From positions 1-13,468 of the forward strand of contig CANQSG010000043.1 of the NCBI GenBank assembly GCA_947626485.1: DNA of 13,468 nucleotides, read 5' to 3'. Under the pieces are notes generated by a model. The model ran no database searches and was not told where the DNA came from. It saw only the letters and a program-made list of their open reading frames with translations. Below, one piece after another: positions 1 through 7,205 of the stretch. Each line of letters begins with the position of its first letter. The first letter of the stretch is position 1. Source of the stretch: an uncultured Clostridia bacterium. Its GTDB lineage: Bacteria > Bacillota > Clostridia > Oscillospirales > Acutalibacteraceae. Made by a program: the position numbers and the translations under genes.

Positions 1-278
1 CCGAGGACGTCGACCGCGTTTCGGTGCTCTCCCGCTCGGTCGAGGGGGTGCAGGCGGGCGTCACGATCAAGCAGGTCGAGGCGTCGGTCTACAAGATCTC
101 GCTGCGTACATACGAGCCGCTCGACGCGGCGGAAATTTGCCGGAATATGGGGGGCGGCGGCCACCGCGCGGCGGCGGGCTGCACCCTGAGCGGCACCCTT
201 GAATCGGTGCGCGAGACCGTGTTGAAATGGGTCGGACAGGCTCTGGAGAAAGCCGATGCAGGGACTGCTGCTTTGTAA
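1..278 (+). CDS. nrnA: DHH/DHHA1 phosphoesterase, C-terminal end (NrnA-type nanoRNase/pAp phosphatase), partial
   Basis: This is the last roughly 91 codons of a gene that begins before the window; the frame is open from base 3. The diagnostic motif is GGGGHRAAAG (bases about 149-178), the glycine-rich substrate-binding loop of the DHHA1 domain. Proteins of this family hydrolyse very short RNAs and 3'-phosphoadenosine 5'-phosphate in the cytoplasm. The stop codon lies 23 bases inside truB, so the two are translationally coupled. The order nrnA-truB-ribF is the standard Firmicute arrangement downstream of rbfA, and this supports NrnA over other DHH proteins. The catalytic DHH half is not visible, so activity cannot be judged. 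Confidence 0.85.
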   Translation, partial: EDVDRVSVLSRSVEGVQAGVTIKQVEASVYKISLRTYEPLDAAEICRNMGGGGHRAAAGCTLSGTLESVRETVLKWVGQALEKADAGTAAL

Positions 279-1161
279 CAAGCCCGAAGGGGTCACCTCC
301 TTCGGCGTCGTCGCGCAGCTCAAACGGCTGAGCGGCGAAAAACGCGTCGGCCACACCGGCACCCTCGACCCGATGGCGACCGGCGTCCTGCCGGTGCTCT
401 TCGGCAGGGCGACGCTGCTCTCGCGCTATTTGCTCGACGCCGAAAAGACCTACCGCGCGACGGTGCGTCTGGGCGTCGAGACCGACACGCTCGACCGCAC
501 CGGGACCGTCACGGCGCGCGCCGACGTCGACGTGACGCCCGAACAGATCGACGCGCTGCTGCCGAACTTCTGCGGCGAGCAGCTGCAAACGCCGCCGGCC
601 TATTCCGCCCTGCGGCAAAACGGCGTGCGGCTTTATACCCTCGCGCGCCAAGGCGTCGCCGTCGACCCGCCGCCCCGCCGGATCACCGTTTCCCGCCTGA
701 CGCGCACGTCGCCGCTGCGCGACGGCTGCTTTACCGTCGAGGTGACCTGCTCGAAGGGCACCTATATCCGCTCGCTTTGCCGCGATATCGGCAGGGCGCT
801 GGGCTGCGGCGCGACGCTCGACGCCCTCTGCCGCACCCGCACGGCGGGCTTTTTGCTCGAAGAATGCCTTTCGCCCGACGGCCTGACCCCGTGCGAATTC
901 GCGCAGGCGCTGCTGCCCGCCGAGCGGGCGGTCGCGCATTTTCCGGCGGTTTCGGTCACCCAAAAGCAGGCGCTGCGCTTTCAAAACGGCGGCGCGCTCG
1001 ACCTCGACCGCCTGACCTTTGCGGGGGAGCCGGTGGCGGGGCTCTACCGGGTCTATTGCGACGCGGCGTTTCTCGGCCTCGGCGCCCTGCGCCCGGAGGC
1101 GGGGACACTCGCCGTGGAATGTCTGATTTTATTACGGGAGGAAGCCGGTTACCATGCCTGA
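256..1161 (+). CDS. truB: tRNA pseudouridine(55) synthase TruB
   Basis: TruB converts U55 in the T-loop of tRNAs to pseudouridine. The protein has 301 residues, the normal length. The catalytic motif GHTGTLDPMATG lies at residues 32-43, with the nucleophilic aspartate at Asp38. Further family signatures are PPAYSAL (113-119) and SKGTYIRSL (166-174). The C-terminal part looks like the PUA-like TruB_C domain. The ATG at 256 sits inside the end of the upstream nrnA frame, and the protein starts directly with the family's LLLCNKPEGVTSF beta strand, so no earlier start is needed. It overlaps ribF by 8 bases, consistent with one operon. I see nothing unusual in the sequence. Confidence 0.97.
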   Translation: MQGLLLCNKPEGVTSFGVVAQLKRLSGEKRVGHTGTLDPMATGVLPVLFGRATLLSRYLLDAEKTYRATVRLGVETDTLDRTGTVTARADVDVTPEQIDALLPNFCGEQLQTPPAYSALRQNGVRLYTLARQGVAVDPPPRRITVSRLTRTSPLRDGCFTVEVTCSKGTYIRSLCRDIGRALGCGATLDALCRTRTAGFLLEECLSPDGLTPCEFAQALLPAERAVAHFPAVSVTQKQALRFQNGGALDLDRLTFAGEPVAGLYRVYCDAAFLGLGALRPEAGTLAVECLILLREEAGYHA

Positions 1162-2035
1162 AACCGCCATCGCGCTCGGGACGTTCGACGGGCTGCACCG
1201 CGGTCATCGGCAGGTGCTGCGCGCCGCGCTGCAAAGCGGCAAGCCCGCCCTCGCCGTCACCTTTGACCGCCCGCCGCGCCAGACCCTCCTGCGTAAGACA
1301 TCCGGGCAGCTGCTGACGGCGGCGGAAAAGCGGGAACGTTTGCTTAAAATGGGCTTTCGCGACGTGATCAGCCTCGATTTCGCGGCGGTGCGCGACCTGC
1401 CCCCCGCCGAATTTCTCGCCCTGCTGCGCGCGCGGTTTTCCCCGGCGCTGCTCTGTTGCGGCTATAATTACCGCTTCGGCGCCGGCGGCGCGGGGGACAC
1501 CGCCCTGCTCGCCGCCGACTGTCGGGCGCACGGTGTCGCCCTTTCGGTCAGCGACCCGGTCTGTTATCACGGCGAGGCGATCTCCTCCACCGCCATCCGC
1601 GCCCGCATCGCCGCGGGGGAAATGCCGGCGGCGGCGGAAATGCTCGGCGAGCCCTTCGGCTTTACGGCGCCGGTCGTCCACGGGGACGAGCGGGGGCGCA
1701 CGATCGGCTTCCCGACGGTCAACCAGCCCTATCCCGACGAGCTCATCCGCCCGCGTTTCGGGGTCTACCGCGCGATCTTCACGGTCGACGGCAAATCCTA
1801 CGACGCCGTCGTCAACTTCGGCGTCCGCCCGACCTATCCGCTCGACTGCCCGCTCGCCGAGACCTATATCCTCGATTTCCACGAGACGCTTTACGACCGC
1901 ACGGCGCGCGTCGCCTTCGCGGAGTTTTACCGCCCCGAGCGCCCCTTCGAAAGCCTCGCGGCGCTGCGCGAACAGATCGCCCGCAACGTCGAACAGGTGC
2001 GCGCCTTCCGCGCGAAAGAAACCGGCGGCTGCTGA
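1154..2035 (+). CDS. ribF: bifunctional riboflavin kinase / FAD synthetase RibF
   Basis: RibF phosphorylates riboflavin to FMN and adenylylates FMN to FAD. The N-terminal nucleotidyltransferase domain shows GTFDGLHRGH (residues 9-18), CGYNYRFGAGGAGD (102-115) and ISSTAIR (143-149). The C-terminal kinase domain shows GRTIGFPTVN (181-190), FGVYRA (202-207), NFGVRPT (221-227) and the putative catalytic Glu236 in ETYILDF. Length is 293 residues. The N-terminus is short: the GTFDG motif starts at residue 9, whereas many RibF proteins have about 15-20 residues before it. The ATG at 1154 is supported by GGGAGGAAG at about 1137-1145. A GTG or ATG further upstream would lie inside truB. It is the last gene of the operon seen here. 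Confidence 0.96.
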   Translation: MPETAIALGTFDGLHRGHRQVLRAALQSGKPALAVTFDRPPRQTLLRKTSGQLLTAAEKRERLLKMGFRDVISLDFAAVRDLPPAEFLALLRARFSPALLCCGYNYRFGAGGAGDTALLAADCRAHGVALSVSDPVCYHGEAISSTAIRARIAAGEMPAAAEMLGEPFGFTAPVVHGDERGRTIGFPTVNQPYPDELIRPRFGVYRAIFTVDGKSYDAVVNFGVRPTYPLDCPLAETYILDFHETLYDRTARVAFAEFYRPERPFESLAALREQIARNVEQVRAFRAKETGGC

Positions 2036-2074
2036 AATCCCACGCTTGCCGCCCTTCTGACAGGAACAGAAAAA

Positions 2075-2110
2075 CGCCCCCGTTCTCCCTTGCATGGAAG
2101 AACGGGGGCG
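2075..2110 (-). terminator. intrinsic terminator of the EF-G-like gene
   Basis: A perfect 12-base-pair stem (2075-2086 with 2099-2110) encloses a 12-base loop. Read on the - strand it is followed by TTTTCTG, which makes it the terminator of the leftward EF-G-like gene that stops at 2142. On the + strand there is no T-run after the stem, so termination of ribF would be weaker, though the hairpin lies between the two convergent genes. Confidence 0.85.
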
Positions 2111-2141
2111 CTGCGTTGTGATAGTAACCCCGGCGGAAGGG

Positions 2142-4202
2142 TTATTCGGCCTGCGCGGCGGCTTCTGCGATGACCTTGCTCGCGACGGGCGGCGGCGCCT
2201 CCTCGTAGCGGGCGAATTCGAGGGTGAAGGTGGCGCGCCCCTGCGTTAGAGAGCGCATCGCGGTCGAAAAATCTGCCGTTTCCGCCATCGGCACCTCGGC
2301 GACGACCTCCTGCCGCTTGCCCTCCATCGGGTTCATGCCGATGACGCGGCCGCGCCGCTTGTTGATGTCGCCGATGACGTCGCCTAAATTATCGTCGGGC
2401 AGGATGACCTTCAGGGTGCCGATGGGCTCGAGCAGGACGGGACCGGCCTGCGGAATGCCCTCTTTATAGGCGAGCGACGCCGCCGTTTTGAAGGCCATTT
2501 CGGAGGAATCGACGGGGTGATAGGAGCCGTCGACCAGCGTCGCCTTGACGCCGACCATCGGATAGCCCGCCAGCACGCCCCGCGTGACGCTCTCGCGCAG
2601 CCCTTTTTCGACGGCGGGGAAGAAATTCTTGGGCACGGCGCCGCCGAAGACCTTTTCTTCAAAGACGAGCTCCTCGCTGTCGCAGGGCTCGAACTCGATC
2701 CAGACGTCGCCGAACTGGCCGTGTCCGCCCGACTGCTTCTTGTGCCGCCCCTGCACCTTGACGCTCTTGCGGATCGTCTCGCGATAGGCGACGCGCGGCG
2801 TTTGGAAGCCGACGTCGACGCCGAATTTCGATTTCAGCTTGGAGAGAATGACGTCGATGTGCTGCTCGCCGAGGCCGGAAAGCAGCTGCTCGTGGGTCTC
2901 CTGATTGACCGAGAAGCGGACGGTCGGATCCTCCTCGATCAGCCGCGCAAGCCCCTGCGCGATCTTATCCTCGTCGCCCTTCGCCTTGGGCACGAGCGCG
3001 ACGGTCAAATTCGGGGCGGGGAAGGCGACCGGCGCATACTGTACCGCCTGCCCGGCAACCGCGAGGGTGTCGCCCGTCAGGACGTCGCCGAGCTTCGCGA
3101 CCGAGCCGATGTCGCCCGCCGGGATCGCGCCGGCGTCCTCCTGCTTGCCGCCCTTGATCCACATGACCTTCGCGAAGCGCTCCTCGTTGCCCGTCCGGCT
3201 GTTGACGAGGCGGGCGTCGGCCTTGACGCTGCCGCTCAAGACCTTGAAATAGGACAGCTTGCCGACAAACGGGTCGGCGATCGTCTTGAAAACGAGCAGC
3301 GAGGCAGGGGCGGATTCGTCGCAGGCGATTTCGACCTCGGCGCCGTCGCGGGTGGCCTTGGCGGGCTTGCTGTCGGCGGAGGGGGCGATCTTGCTTAAGA
3401 TCTCGACGAGCAGCGAGACGCCGTCGCAGGTCTGTCCCGCGCCGCAGAAGACCGGGCAGACCTCGCCGCGCGCCATGCCGCCCGCCAGCGCCGTCAGAAT
3501 TTCCTCCTGCGTAAAGGCTTCGCCCTCGAAATATTTTTCCATCAGCGCATCGTCGCAGGAGGCGACGGCCTCGAGCATGATGTTGCGCATGTGGCGAATG
3601 TCCTCGGTCTCGGGCGCCGGCTCATAGGGGGCGGGCTTGCCGTCGGCGAAGGTGTAGGCCTTGCCGTCGATCAGGTTGAGGTAGCAGACGGTCTGATCCC
3701 CCTCGAGATAGGGCACGACGACGGGGCAGATCACGGCGCCGTACCGCCCGGTCAAAATCGAAATGACGCGGTAAAAATGCGCGTGGGAGGAGTCGAGCTT
3801 GTTGATGAAGAAGGCGATCGCGCGACCCTCCGCCTTCGCGCGGTCGTAGCACTGCTCGGCGCCGACCGTCAGACCCGACTTGCCCGACAGGACGAGCAGC
3901 GCCGTATCGGCAGCCGTCAAGGCTTCGCTGACGCCGCCGGCGAAGTCAAACAGGCCGGGCGCGTCGATCAGATTCCATTTGACGCCTTGTGTTTCGATGG
4001 GATAAACCGCCGTGCTGACCGAGACGCCGCGCTTTTTCTCTTCGGGGTCGAAGTCGAGCGTCGTCGTTCCCTCGGCGACCTTGCCGATACGATCCGCCGC
4101 GCCGCATCGGTATAGAATCGCGTCCGCCAGCGTGGTCTTGCCCGAGCCGGCATGACCCAGCAGCGCGATGTTCTTGATTTGTCCTGCATGATACGGTTTC
4201 AT
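2142..4202 (-). CDS. EF-G-like translational GTPase (EF-G paralogue)
   Basis: This is a full-length EF-G paralogue of 686 residues. GTPase motifs in order are the P-loop GHAGSGKT (16-23), switch I RGVSVSTA (58-65), G3 DAPGLFDF (80-87), NKLD (134-137) and the G5-like VFCGAG (251-256). Domains II to V follow, including GRHKKQSGGHGQFGDVW (485-501) in domain IV. Canonical EF-G has AHVDHGKT in the P-loop and DTPGHVDF at G3; here the catalytic histidine position is Leu84. This marks the EF-G-like branch common in clostridia and actinobacteria rather than the housekeeping fusA, whose own role is ribosome translocation. The function of this branch is unsettled. A ribosome binding site (AAAGGG, about 4212-4217 on -) and a good promoter lie upstream. 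It is transcribed alone, opposite to its neighbours. Confidence 0.93.
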   Translation of the reverse strand: MKPYHAGQIKNIALLGHAGSGKTTLADAILYRCGAADRIGKVAEGTTTLDFDPEEKKRGVSVSTAVYPIETQGVKWNLIDAPGLFDFAGGVSEALTAADTALLVLSGKSGLTVGAEQCYDRAKAEGRAIAFFINKLDSSHAHFYRVISILTGRYGAVICPVVVPYLEGDQTVCYLNLIDGKAYTFADGKPAPYEPAPETEDIRHMRNIMLEAVASCDDALMEKYFEGEAFTQEEILTALAGGMARGEVCPVFCGAGQTCDGVSLLVEILSKIAPSADSKPAKATRDGAEVEIACDESAPASLLVFKTIADPFVGKLSYFKVLSGSVKADARLVNSRTGNEERFAKVMWIKGGKQEDAGAIPAGDIGSVAKLGDVLTGDTLAVAGQAVQYAPVAFPAPNLTVALVPKAKGDEDKIAQGLARLIEEDPTVRFSVNQETHEQLLSGLGEQHIDVILSKLKSKFGVDVGFQTPRVAYRETIRKSVKVQGRHKKQSGGHGQFGDVWIEFEPCDSEELVFEEKVFGGAVPKNFFPAVEKGLRESVTRGVLAGYPMVGVKATLVDGSYHPVDSSEMAFKTAASLAYKEGIPQAGPVLLEPIGTLKVILPDDNLGDVIGDINKRRGRVIGMNPMEGKRQEVVAEVPMAETADFSTAMRSLTQGRATFTLEFARYEEAPPPVASKVIAEAAAQAE

Positions 4203-4274
4203 AGTCTACAACCCTTTCCGGTAAAATACCAAGCGCGCCGACCGCCACGCGGCGTCCGGGACGCGTTGTTTATT

Positions 4275-4303
4275 ATTATACCACACTTCGGCATCAGGTT
4301 CAA
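4275..4303 (-). promoter_or_regulatory. sigma-A type promoter of the EF-G-like gene
   Basis: On the - strand, -35 TTGAAC (4298-4303), a 17-base spacer and -10 TATAAT (4275-4280) are present. The -10 is preceded by TGG, giving an extended -10 (TGnTATAAT). The start codon is about 70 bases downstream at 4202. Match and spacing are close to the vegetative consensus. Confidence 0.8.
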
Positions 4304-4426
4304 TAATAGAAATCACAAAATTTTCTAAAAATTGTGGAAAAAAGCAACGTATGACGGAAGCCCGAAATCGTTTCAACGCTGTTACTTTTTGTCATGATTT
4401 TGTGGCGAAACTGTAATGCATTTGAA

Positions 4427-4455
4427 ACGACTTTTCGCGAAAAATAGCATATAAT
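4427..4455 (+). promoter_or_regulatory. candidate promoter of the exported-protein gene, with a palindrome in the spacer
   Basis: A perfect -10 TATAAT lies at 4450-4455. The best -35 at 17-base spacing is ACGACT (4427-4432), which is weak; TTGAAA at 4422-4427 would need a 22-base spacer. A perfect 12-base palindrome, TTTTCGCGAAAA (4432-4443), lies between -35 and -10, where a repressor or activator could bind. The gene starts at 4488. Confidence 0.5.
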
Positions 4456-4487
4456 AAAGACAGAGAAAAACCCGGGAGGTGCGCTTC

Positions 4488-5093
4488 ATGAAACGTTTGA
4501 TTGCCGGATTGACGGTGCTGGTGCTGGCCGTCGCGCTGCTGAGCGGCGGACTGCTCTCCTCGGCGTCGACGCCCGAACCGCAGGATGTCGCGCCGGTGCA
4601 GACGATCGGCGACTGGACCGTGCTGGACGACGCTGCGCTGGAGGCGCGCCTGACCCACATGCTCAACCGCAATTTCGTGTATGACGACGAATTTGCCGAC
4701 GACGCCGCCCTTGCCGAGGGCGCGGTGCTCGGCCTGCGCGACCATATCGACGACGACGGCTATCTGTCGACCGACCTGCTCGAGCAGTTCGTCAGCCAGA
4801 TGTACGGCCGGCAGGTCGACGCGCACCTCGCCGAATTCGAGGGTATGGAGCCCCGCGCGGGCATGATCGCCATTCGCCCGCACGGCTACACCTATTATGA
4901 ACACCGCATCACGTCGGTTTTGCAGGGGACCGACGGCAGCCTGACGGTCACGACGAGCGTTCTGGCGGACGCGCACGACGACGAGCCCGCCCTGCTGACG
5001 GCCGTCGCCCGCTTCCTCCCCGCGCCGGGCAGCGCCTTCGGCTATTATCTGACGGCCTGCAGCCTGATCGACGGCGAGGGCGCGGCGCTCTGA
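4488..5093 (+). CDS. small exported or membrane-anchored protein of unknown function
   Basis: I do not recognise this 201-residue protein. It begins MKRLIAGLTVLVLAVALLSG, a lysine/arginine start followed by a hydrophobic segment (about residues 4-24). This is typical of a signal peptide or N-terminal anchor, with a possible cleavage site near LSSAS. The rest is soluble and acidic, rich in Asp, and contains a helical-looking segment (about 60-110) followed by alternating strand-like sequence. There are no cysteines until near the C-terminus and no catalytic motif that I can name. The ATG at 4488 is chosen over the in-frame GTG at 4479 because GGGAGG (4474-4479) lies 8 bases before it. A strong terminator follows, so it appears monocistronic. 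It sits beside a SpoIIQ-like gene, but a link to sporulation is only a guess. Confidence 0.8.
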   Translation: MKRLIAGLTVLVLAVALLSGGLLSSASTPEPQDVAPVQTIGDWTVLDDAALEARLTHMLNRNFVYDDEFADDAALAEGAVLGLRDHIDDDGYLSTDLLEQFVSQMYGRQVDAHLAEFEGMEPRAGMIAIRPHGYTYYEHRITSVLQGTDGSLTVTTSVLADAHDDEPALLTAVARFLPAPGSAFGYYLTACSLIDGEGAAL

Positions 5094-5134
5094 TCACAAA
5101 ACCTTTTAAACTTCGCATGGATCCCTTTAAAATC

Positions 5135-5167
5135 GGAAAAAGCACCCGAAAGCCGGGTGCTTTTTCC
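5135..5167 (+). terminator. intrinsic terminator after the exported-protein gene
   Basis: A perfect 14-base-pair stem (5135-5148 with 5154-5167) has a 5-base loop (AAAGC). The lower stem consists of A-run and T-run, so transcripts in either direction end in U-rich sequence. It starts 42 bases after the stop at 5093. Confidence 0.88.
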
Positions 5168-5348
5168 TTCTGAGGGGTTTGAGGAGGGTCTGTCCCCGGC
5201 AGGGTTGCGGCTCCCTGTTCTTCCGGGTACGCCTACAGTATAGACGGGAATCTTGGCGTTTCCGTGAATAATTTTTGAATGAAAAATAAAAATTTTCCGG
5301 TATATTTCGCCGCCTTTCGGGCAAAGATAAGCCACGGAGGCGAATGTA

Positions 5349-6074
5349 ATGAAATATCAGGAATCGAAAACGGCGCGATTTTTCGCCGGAAAAGGCTTTT
5401 ATCTCGTGCTCGCGGCCTGTCTGGTCGCGGTCGGCGCGGCGGCTTGGCTTGCCGTCGCCCATTTCAACCCGCCGCAGGACGTCGTCGATCGCGGCTCAGA
5501 TGCCGCCGACGTCTCGTCGCAGCGCGTCGACCTCGCCGGTACGCCGGTCAGCGACGTCGAGGATACGCGCAGCGACCCGTCGTCCGCACCCGAGACGAGC
5601 GCCGCCTCGGCGGACGACCCCGCGGACGAGCCCGCCGCCGATGTCAACACCGCGCCGGCAGCCCACTTCTTCGTCCTGCCGGTCACGGGCGAAATTCTCA
5701 AGCCCTTCAGCGACACCGAGCTGCAATATTCCGAGACCCATAAGGATCTCCGCCTGCACGACGGTGTCGACATCGCCTGCGACGCGGGCAGCGTCATCAA
5801 AGCCGCCGGCGCCGGCGTCGTCAACGAGGTGACGCAGGACGCGAACTGGGGCGTCACGGTCGTCATCGACCACGGCAACGGCATCCTCGGCTATTATTGC
5901 GGCCTGAACGCCAAGCCGCCCGTCAAAAAGGGCGACGCCATCACGCCCGGCACCCAGATCGGCAGCCTCGACGAGATCCCGTGCGAGTGCCTCGACCAGA
6001 GCCACCTGCACCTGCGCTTCACCCGCAACGGCGTCCCGATCTCCCCGACCGAGCTCATCACGCCCGAATCGTAA
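5349..6074 (+). CDS. spoIIQ: membrane-anchored M23 (LytM) metallopeptidase, SpoIIQ-like
   Basis: The protein has 241 residues. A cytoplasmic N-terminus is followed by one transmembrane segment (about 17-38), an acidic Ser/Asp/Ala-rich linker (about 40-105) and an M23 domain (about 107-236). The zinc and catalytic residues look complete: HDGVD (His137, Asp141) and HLH (His219, His221). The blocks NWGVTVVIDHGNG (166-178) and the ending DQSHLHLRF are very like SpoIIQ. SpoIIQ is the forespore membrane protein that pairs with SpoIIIAH across the engulfment septum. Bacillus subtilis SpoIIQ lacks one metal ligand, whereas several clostridial ones keep all of them, as here. GGAGG (5336-5340) lies 8 bases before the ATG. 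The M23 call is firm; the SpoIIQ assignment is likely but rests on domain layout. I could not identify a convincing forespore sigma-factor promoter. Confidence 0.82.
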   Translation: MKYQESKTARFFAGKGFYLVLAACLVAVGAAAWLAVAHFNPPQDVVDRGSDAADVSSQRVDLAGTPVSDVEDTRSDPSSAPETSAASADDPADEPAADVNTAPAAHFFVLPVTGEILKPFSDTELQYSETHKDLRLHDGVDIACDAGSVIKAAGAGVVNEVTQDANWGVTVVIDHGNGILGYYCGLNAKPPVKKGDAITPGTQIGSLDEIPCECLDQSHLHLRFTRNGVPISPTELITPES

Positions 6075-6090
6075 CGCGCAACCCCGAACC

Positions 6091-6119
6091 CCCGATCTTC
6101 CGTGAGAAGGTCGGGTTTT
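6091..6119 (+). terminator. intrinsic terminator of the SpoIIQ-like gene
   Basis: A 9-base-pair stem, CCCGATCTT (6091-6099) with AAGGTCGGG (6107-6115), contains one G-U pair. It has a 7-base loop and is followed by TTTT. It starts 17 bases after the stop codon. Confidence 0.85.
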
Positions 6120-6422
6120 GTTGCAGTCTAAAGAAATCTTCGGTTCCACCGGGGAGGGATAAAAACGCTCCAGTAAAAACAAATCGGGAGAGCGATACGC
6201 GAGCCCGGACTGTTTTGCGATTTGTTTGCAGGTTTGCGGATACCGGTAGAAAAAAGCATGATTTCATGTTATAATAAGACAAAACGGGGGATTCGTTGTT
6301 AAAGGGGCACTATCCATGGGCATTAAGGCGGACGACGCCTGCCCCGTGTTTATCGCCTTGCTCTGGACGCGAGGCGCAAATCGCGCTGCGGCGGGACGCA
6401 CGCAAGAAAAGAGGGCTGCTGC
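6120..6422 (+). other. intergenic region and structured leader before the accessory gene row
   Basis: No gene is supported here. It holds the promoter at 6247-6275 and then a leader of about 140 bases. The leader can fold into a GC-rich hairpin (AGGCG 6326-6330 with CGCCT 6336-6340, and GGGGCA 6304-6309 competing with GGGCA 6318-6322 for TGCCCC 6340-6345). A second stem is CGCCT 6354-6358 with AGGCG 6372-6376. I do not recognise a riboswitch or T-box. The ATG at 6316 opens a frame that runs into the GNAT gene out of frame, and I do not regard it as real. Confidence 0.5.
6247..6275 (+). promoter_or_regulatory. candidate promoter of the accessory gene row
   Basis: An extended -10 (TGTTATAAT, hexamer 6270-6275) has a 17-base spacer to a partial -35, TAGAAA (6247-6252, 4 of 6). 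It is the only good promoter I see before the GNAT gene at 6423. The genes through 9801 follow without an obvious terminator. Confidence 0.6.
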
Positions 6423-7205
6423 ATGGATTTTACCAACGACAAAATTTTACAAATCGCCATGGCGCAATCGGCTGTCGATGTTTCCTGCCGGGCGGAGGAT
6501 TTTCTGCGCGACACAAACGTCGTCGTCCTGTCAGCGGCGAACCCGCGGGCGCGGAAGTATCTTTCCCTGCCGTTCGACTGCCAGCTTGTCTCCTACGGGA
6601 ACAATATCGTCGCCTCGGTGGGCGAGAAATATCGCGCCGTCGCGGCCGATTATATCGATCGTTTCCCGGTCGAGCACTGCTTTGAAACGCCGAATCTGCA
6701 CGTTTTAAACGACGCGCTGCAACAGGACGGGCTGCGCATCTGCTTCATGGCGGAGTATTTTCTGCCCGACGTTCGCGCGCTGCGGCCTTTAGATTGCCCC
6801 TATCAGACAAAGCTGCTGCGCCAAAGCGATTTTTCGGCGCTCTACACGCCGCAGTGGAGCAACGCGCTCTGTGAAACGCGGCGGGAGCTGGACGTTTTGG
6901 GGCTGGGCGCCTACGACGGCGGGAGGCTGATCGGCCTTGCCGCTTGCTCCGCCGACTGCGACGGCATGTGGCAGATCGGCGTCGACGTGCTGCCCGATTA
7001 CCGCAGGCAGGGCGTCGCCTCGGCGCTGACGAGCCGGCTGGCGCTGGAAATCCTGGAGCGGGGCAAAGTCCCCTTTTACTGCGCCGCATGGTCGAACGTC
7101 AAATCGGTGCGAAACGCGATCAAAAGCGGTTTTCGCCCCGTCTGGGTCGAGATGACCGCCAAGCCCGCTGCCTTTGTCGCGGGGCTGAACGGGGTGAATT
7201 CGTGA
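6423..7205 (+). CDS. GNAT family N-acetyltransferase (two-part, 260 residues)
   Basis: The C-terminal half carries the GNAT acetyl-CoA fold. The motif A region reads QIGVDVLPDYRRQGVASAL, with the pyrophosphate-binding RRQGVA, and is followed by AAWSNVKSVRNAIKSGFRPV (motif B type). The N-terminal half (about residues 1-130, with ARKYLSLPF and SYGNNIVASV) is a family-specific domain seen in clostridial acetyltransferases. The substrate is unknown. The ATG at 6423 has AGAGGG 8 bases upstream (about 6409-6414). Its stop codon overlaps a GTG (7202) by four bases, so a downstream partner was once translationally coupled. It is the first gene of the accessory row. Codon use is still fairly GC-rich. 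Confidence 0.85.
   Translation: MDFTNDKILQIAMAQSAVDVSCRAEDFLRDTNVVVLSAANPRARKYLSLPFDCQLVSYGNNIVASVGEKYRAVAADYIDRFPVEHCFETPNLHVLNDALQQDGLRICFMAEYFLPDVRALRPLDCPYQTKLLRQSDFSALYTPQWSNALCETRRELDVLGLGAYDGGRLIGLAACSADCDGMWQIGVDVLPDYRRQGVASALTSRLALEILERGKVPFYCAAWSNVKSVRNAIKSGFRPVWVEMTAKPAAFVAGLNGVNS

Noticed and set aside
67..2095. Long open frames on the minus strand (67-984 and 956-2095) opposite truB and ribF
   Set aside because: They are Arg/Gly/Ala-rich translations typical of the antisense of GC-rich genes, with no family motif, and they overlap truB and ribF fully.
2517..4115. Open frames on + opposite the EF-G-like gene (2517-3398, 3591-4115)
   Set aside because: They are antisense shadows in GC-rich DNA; the minus-strand gene has every GTPase motif.
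5265..5306. Possible forespore (sigma-F/G) promoter before the SpoIIQ-like gene
   Set aside because: TGAATA (5265-5270) and CGGTATATT (5298-5306) look suggestive separately, but the spacing does not fit either consensus.
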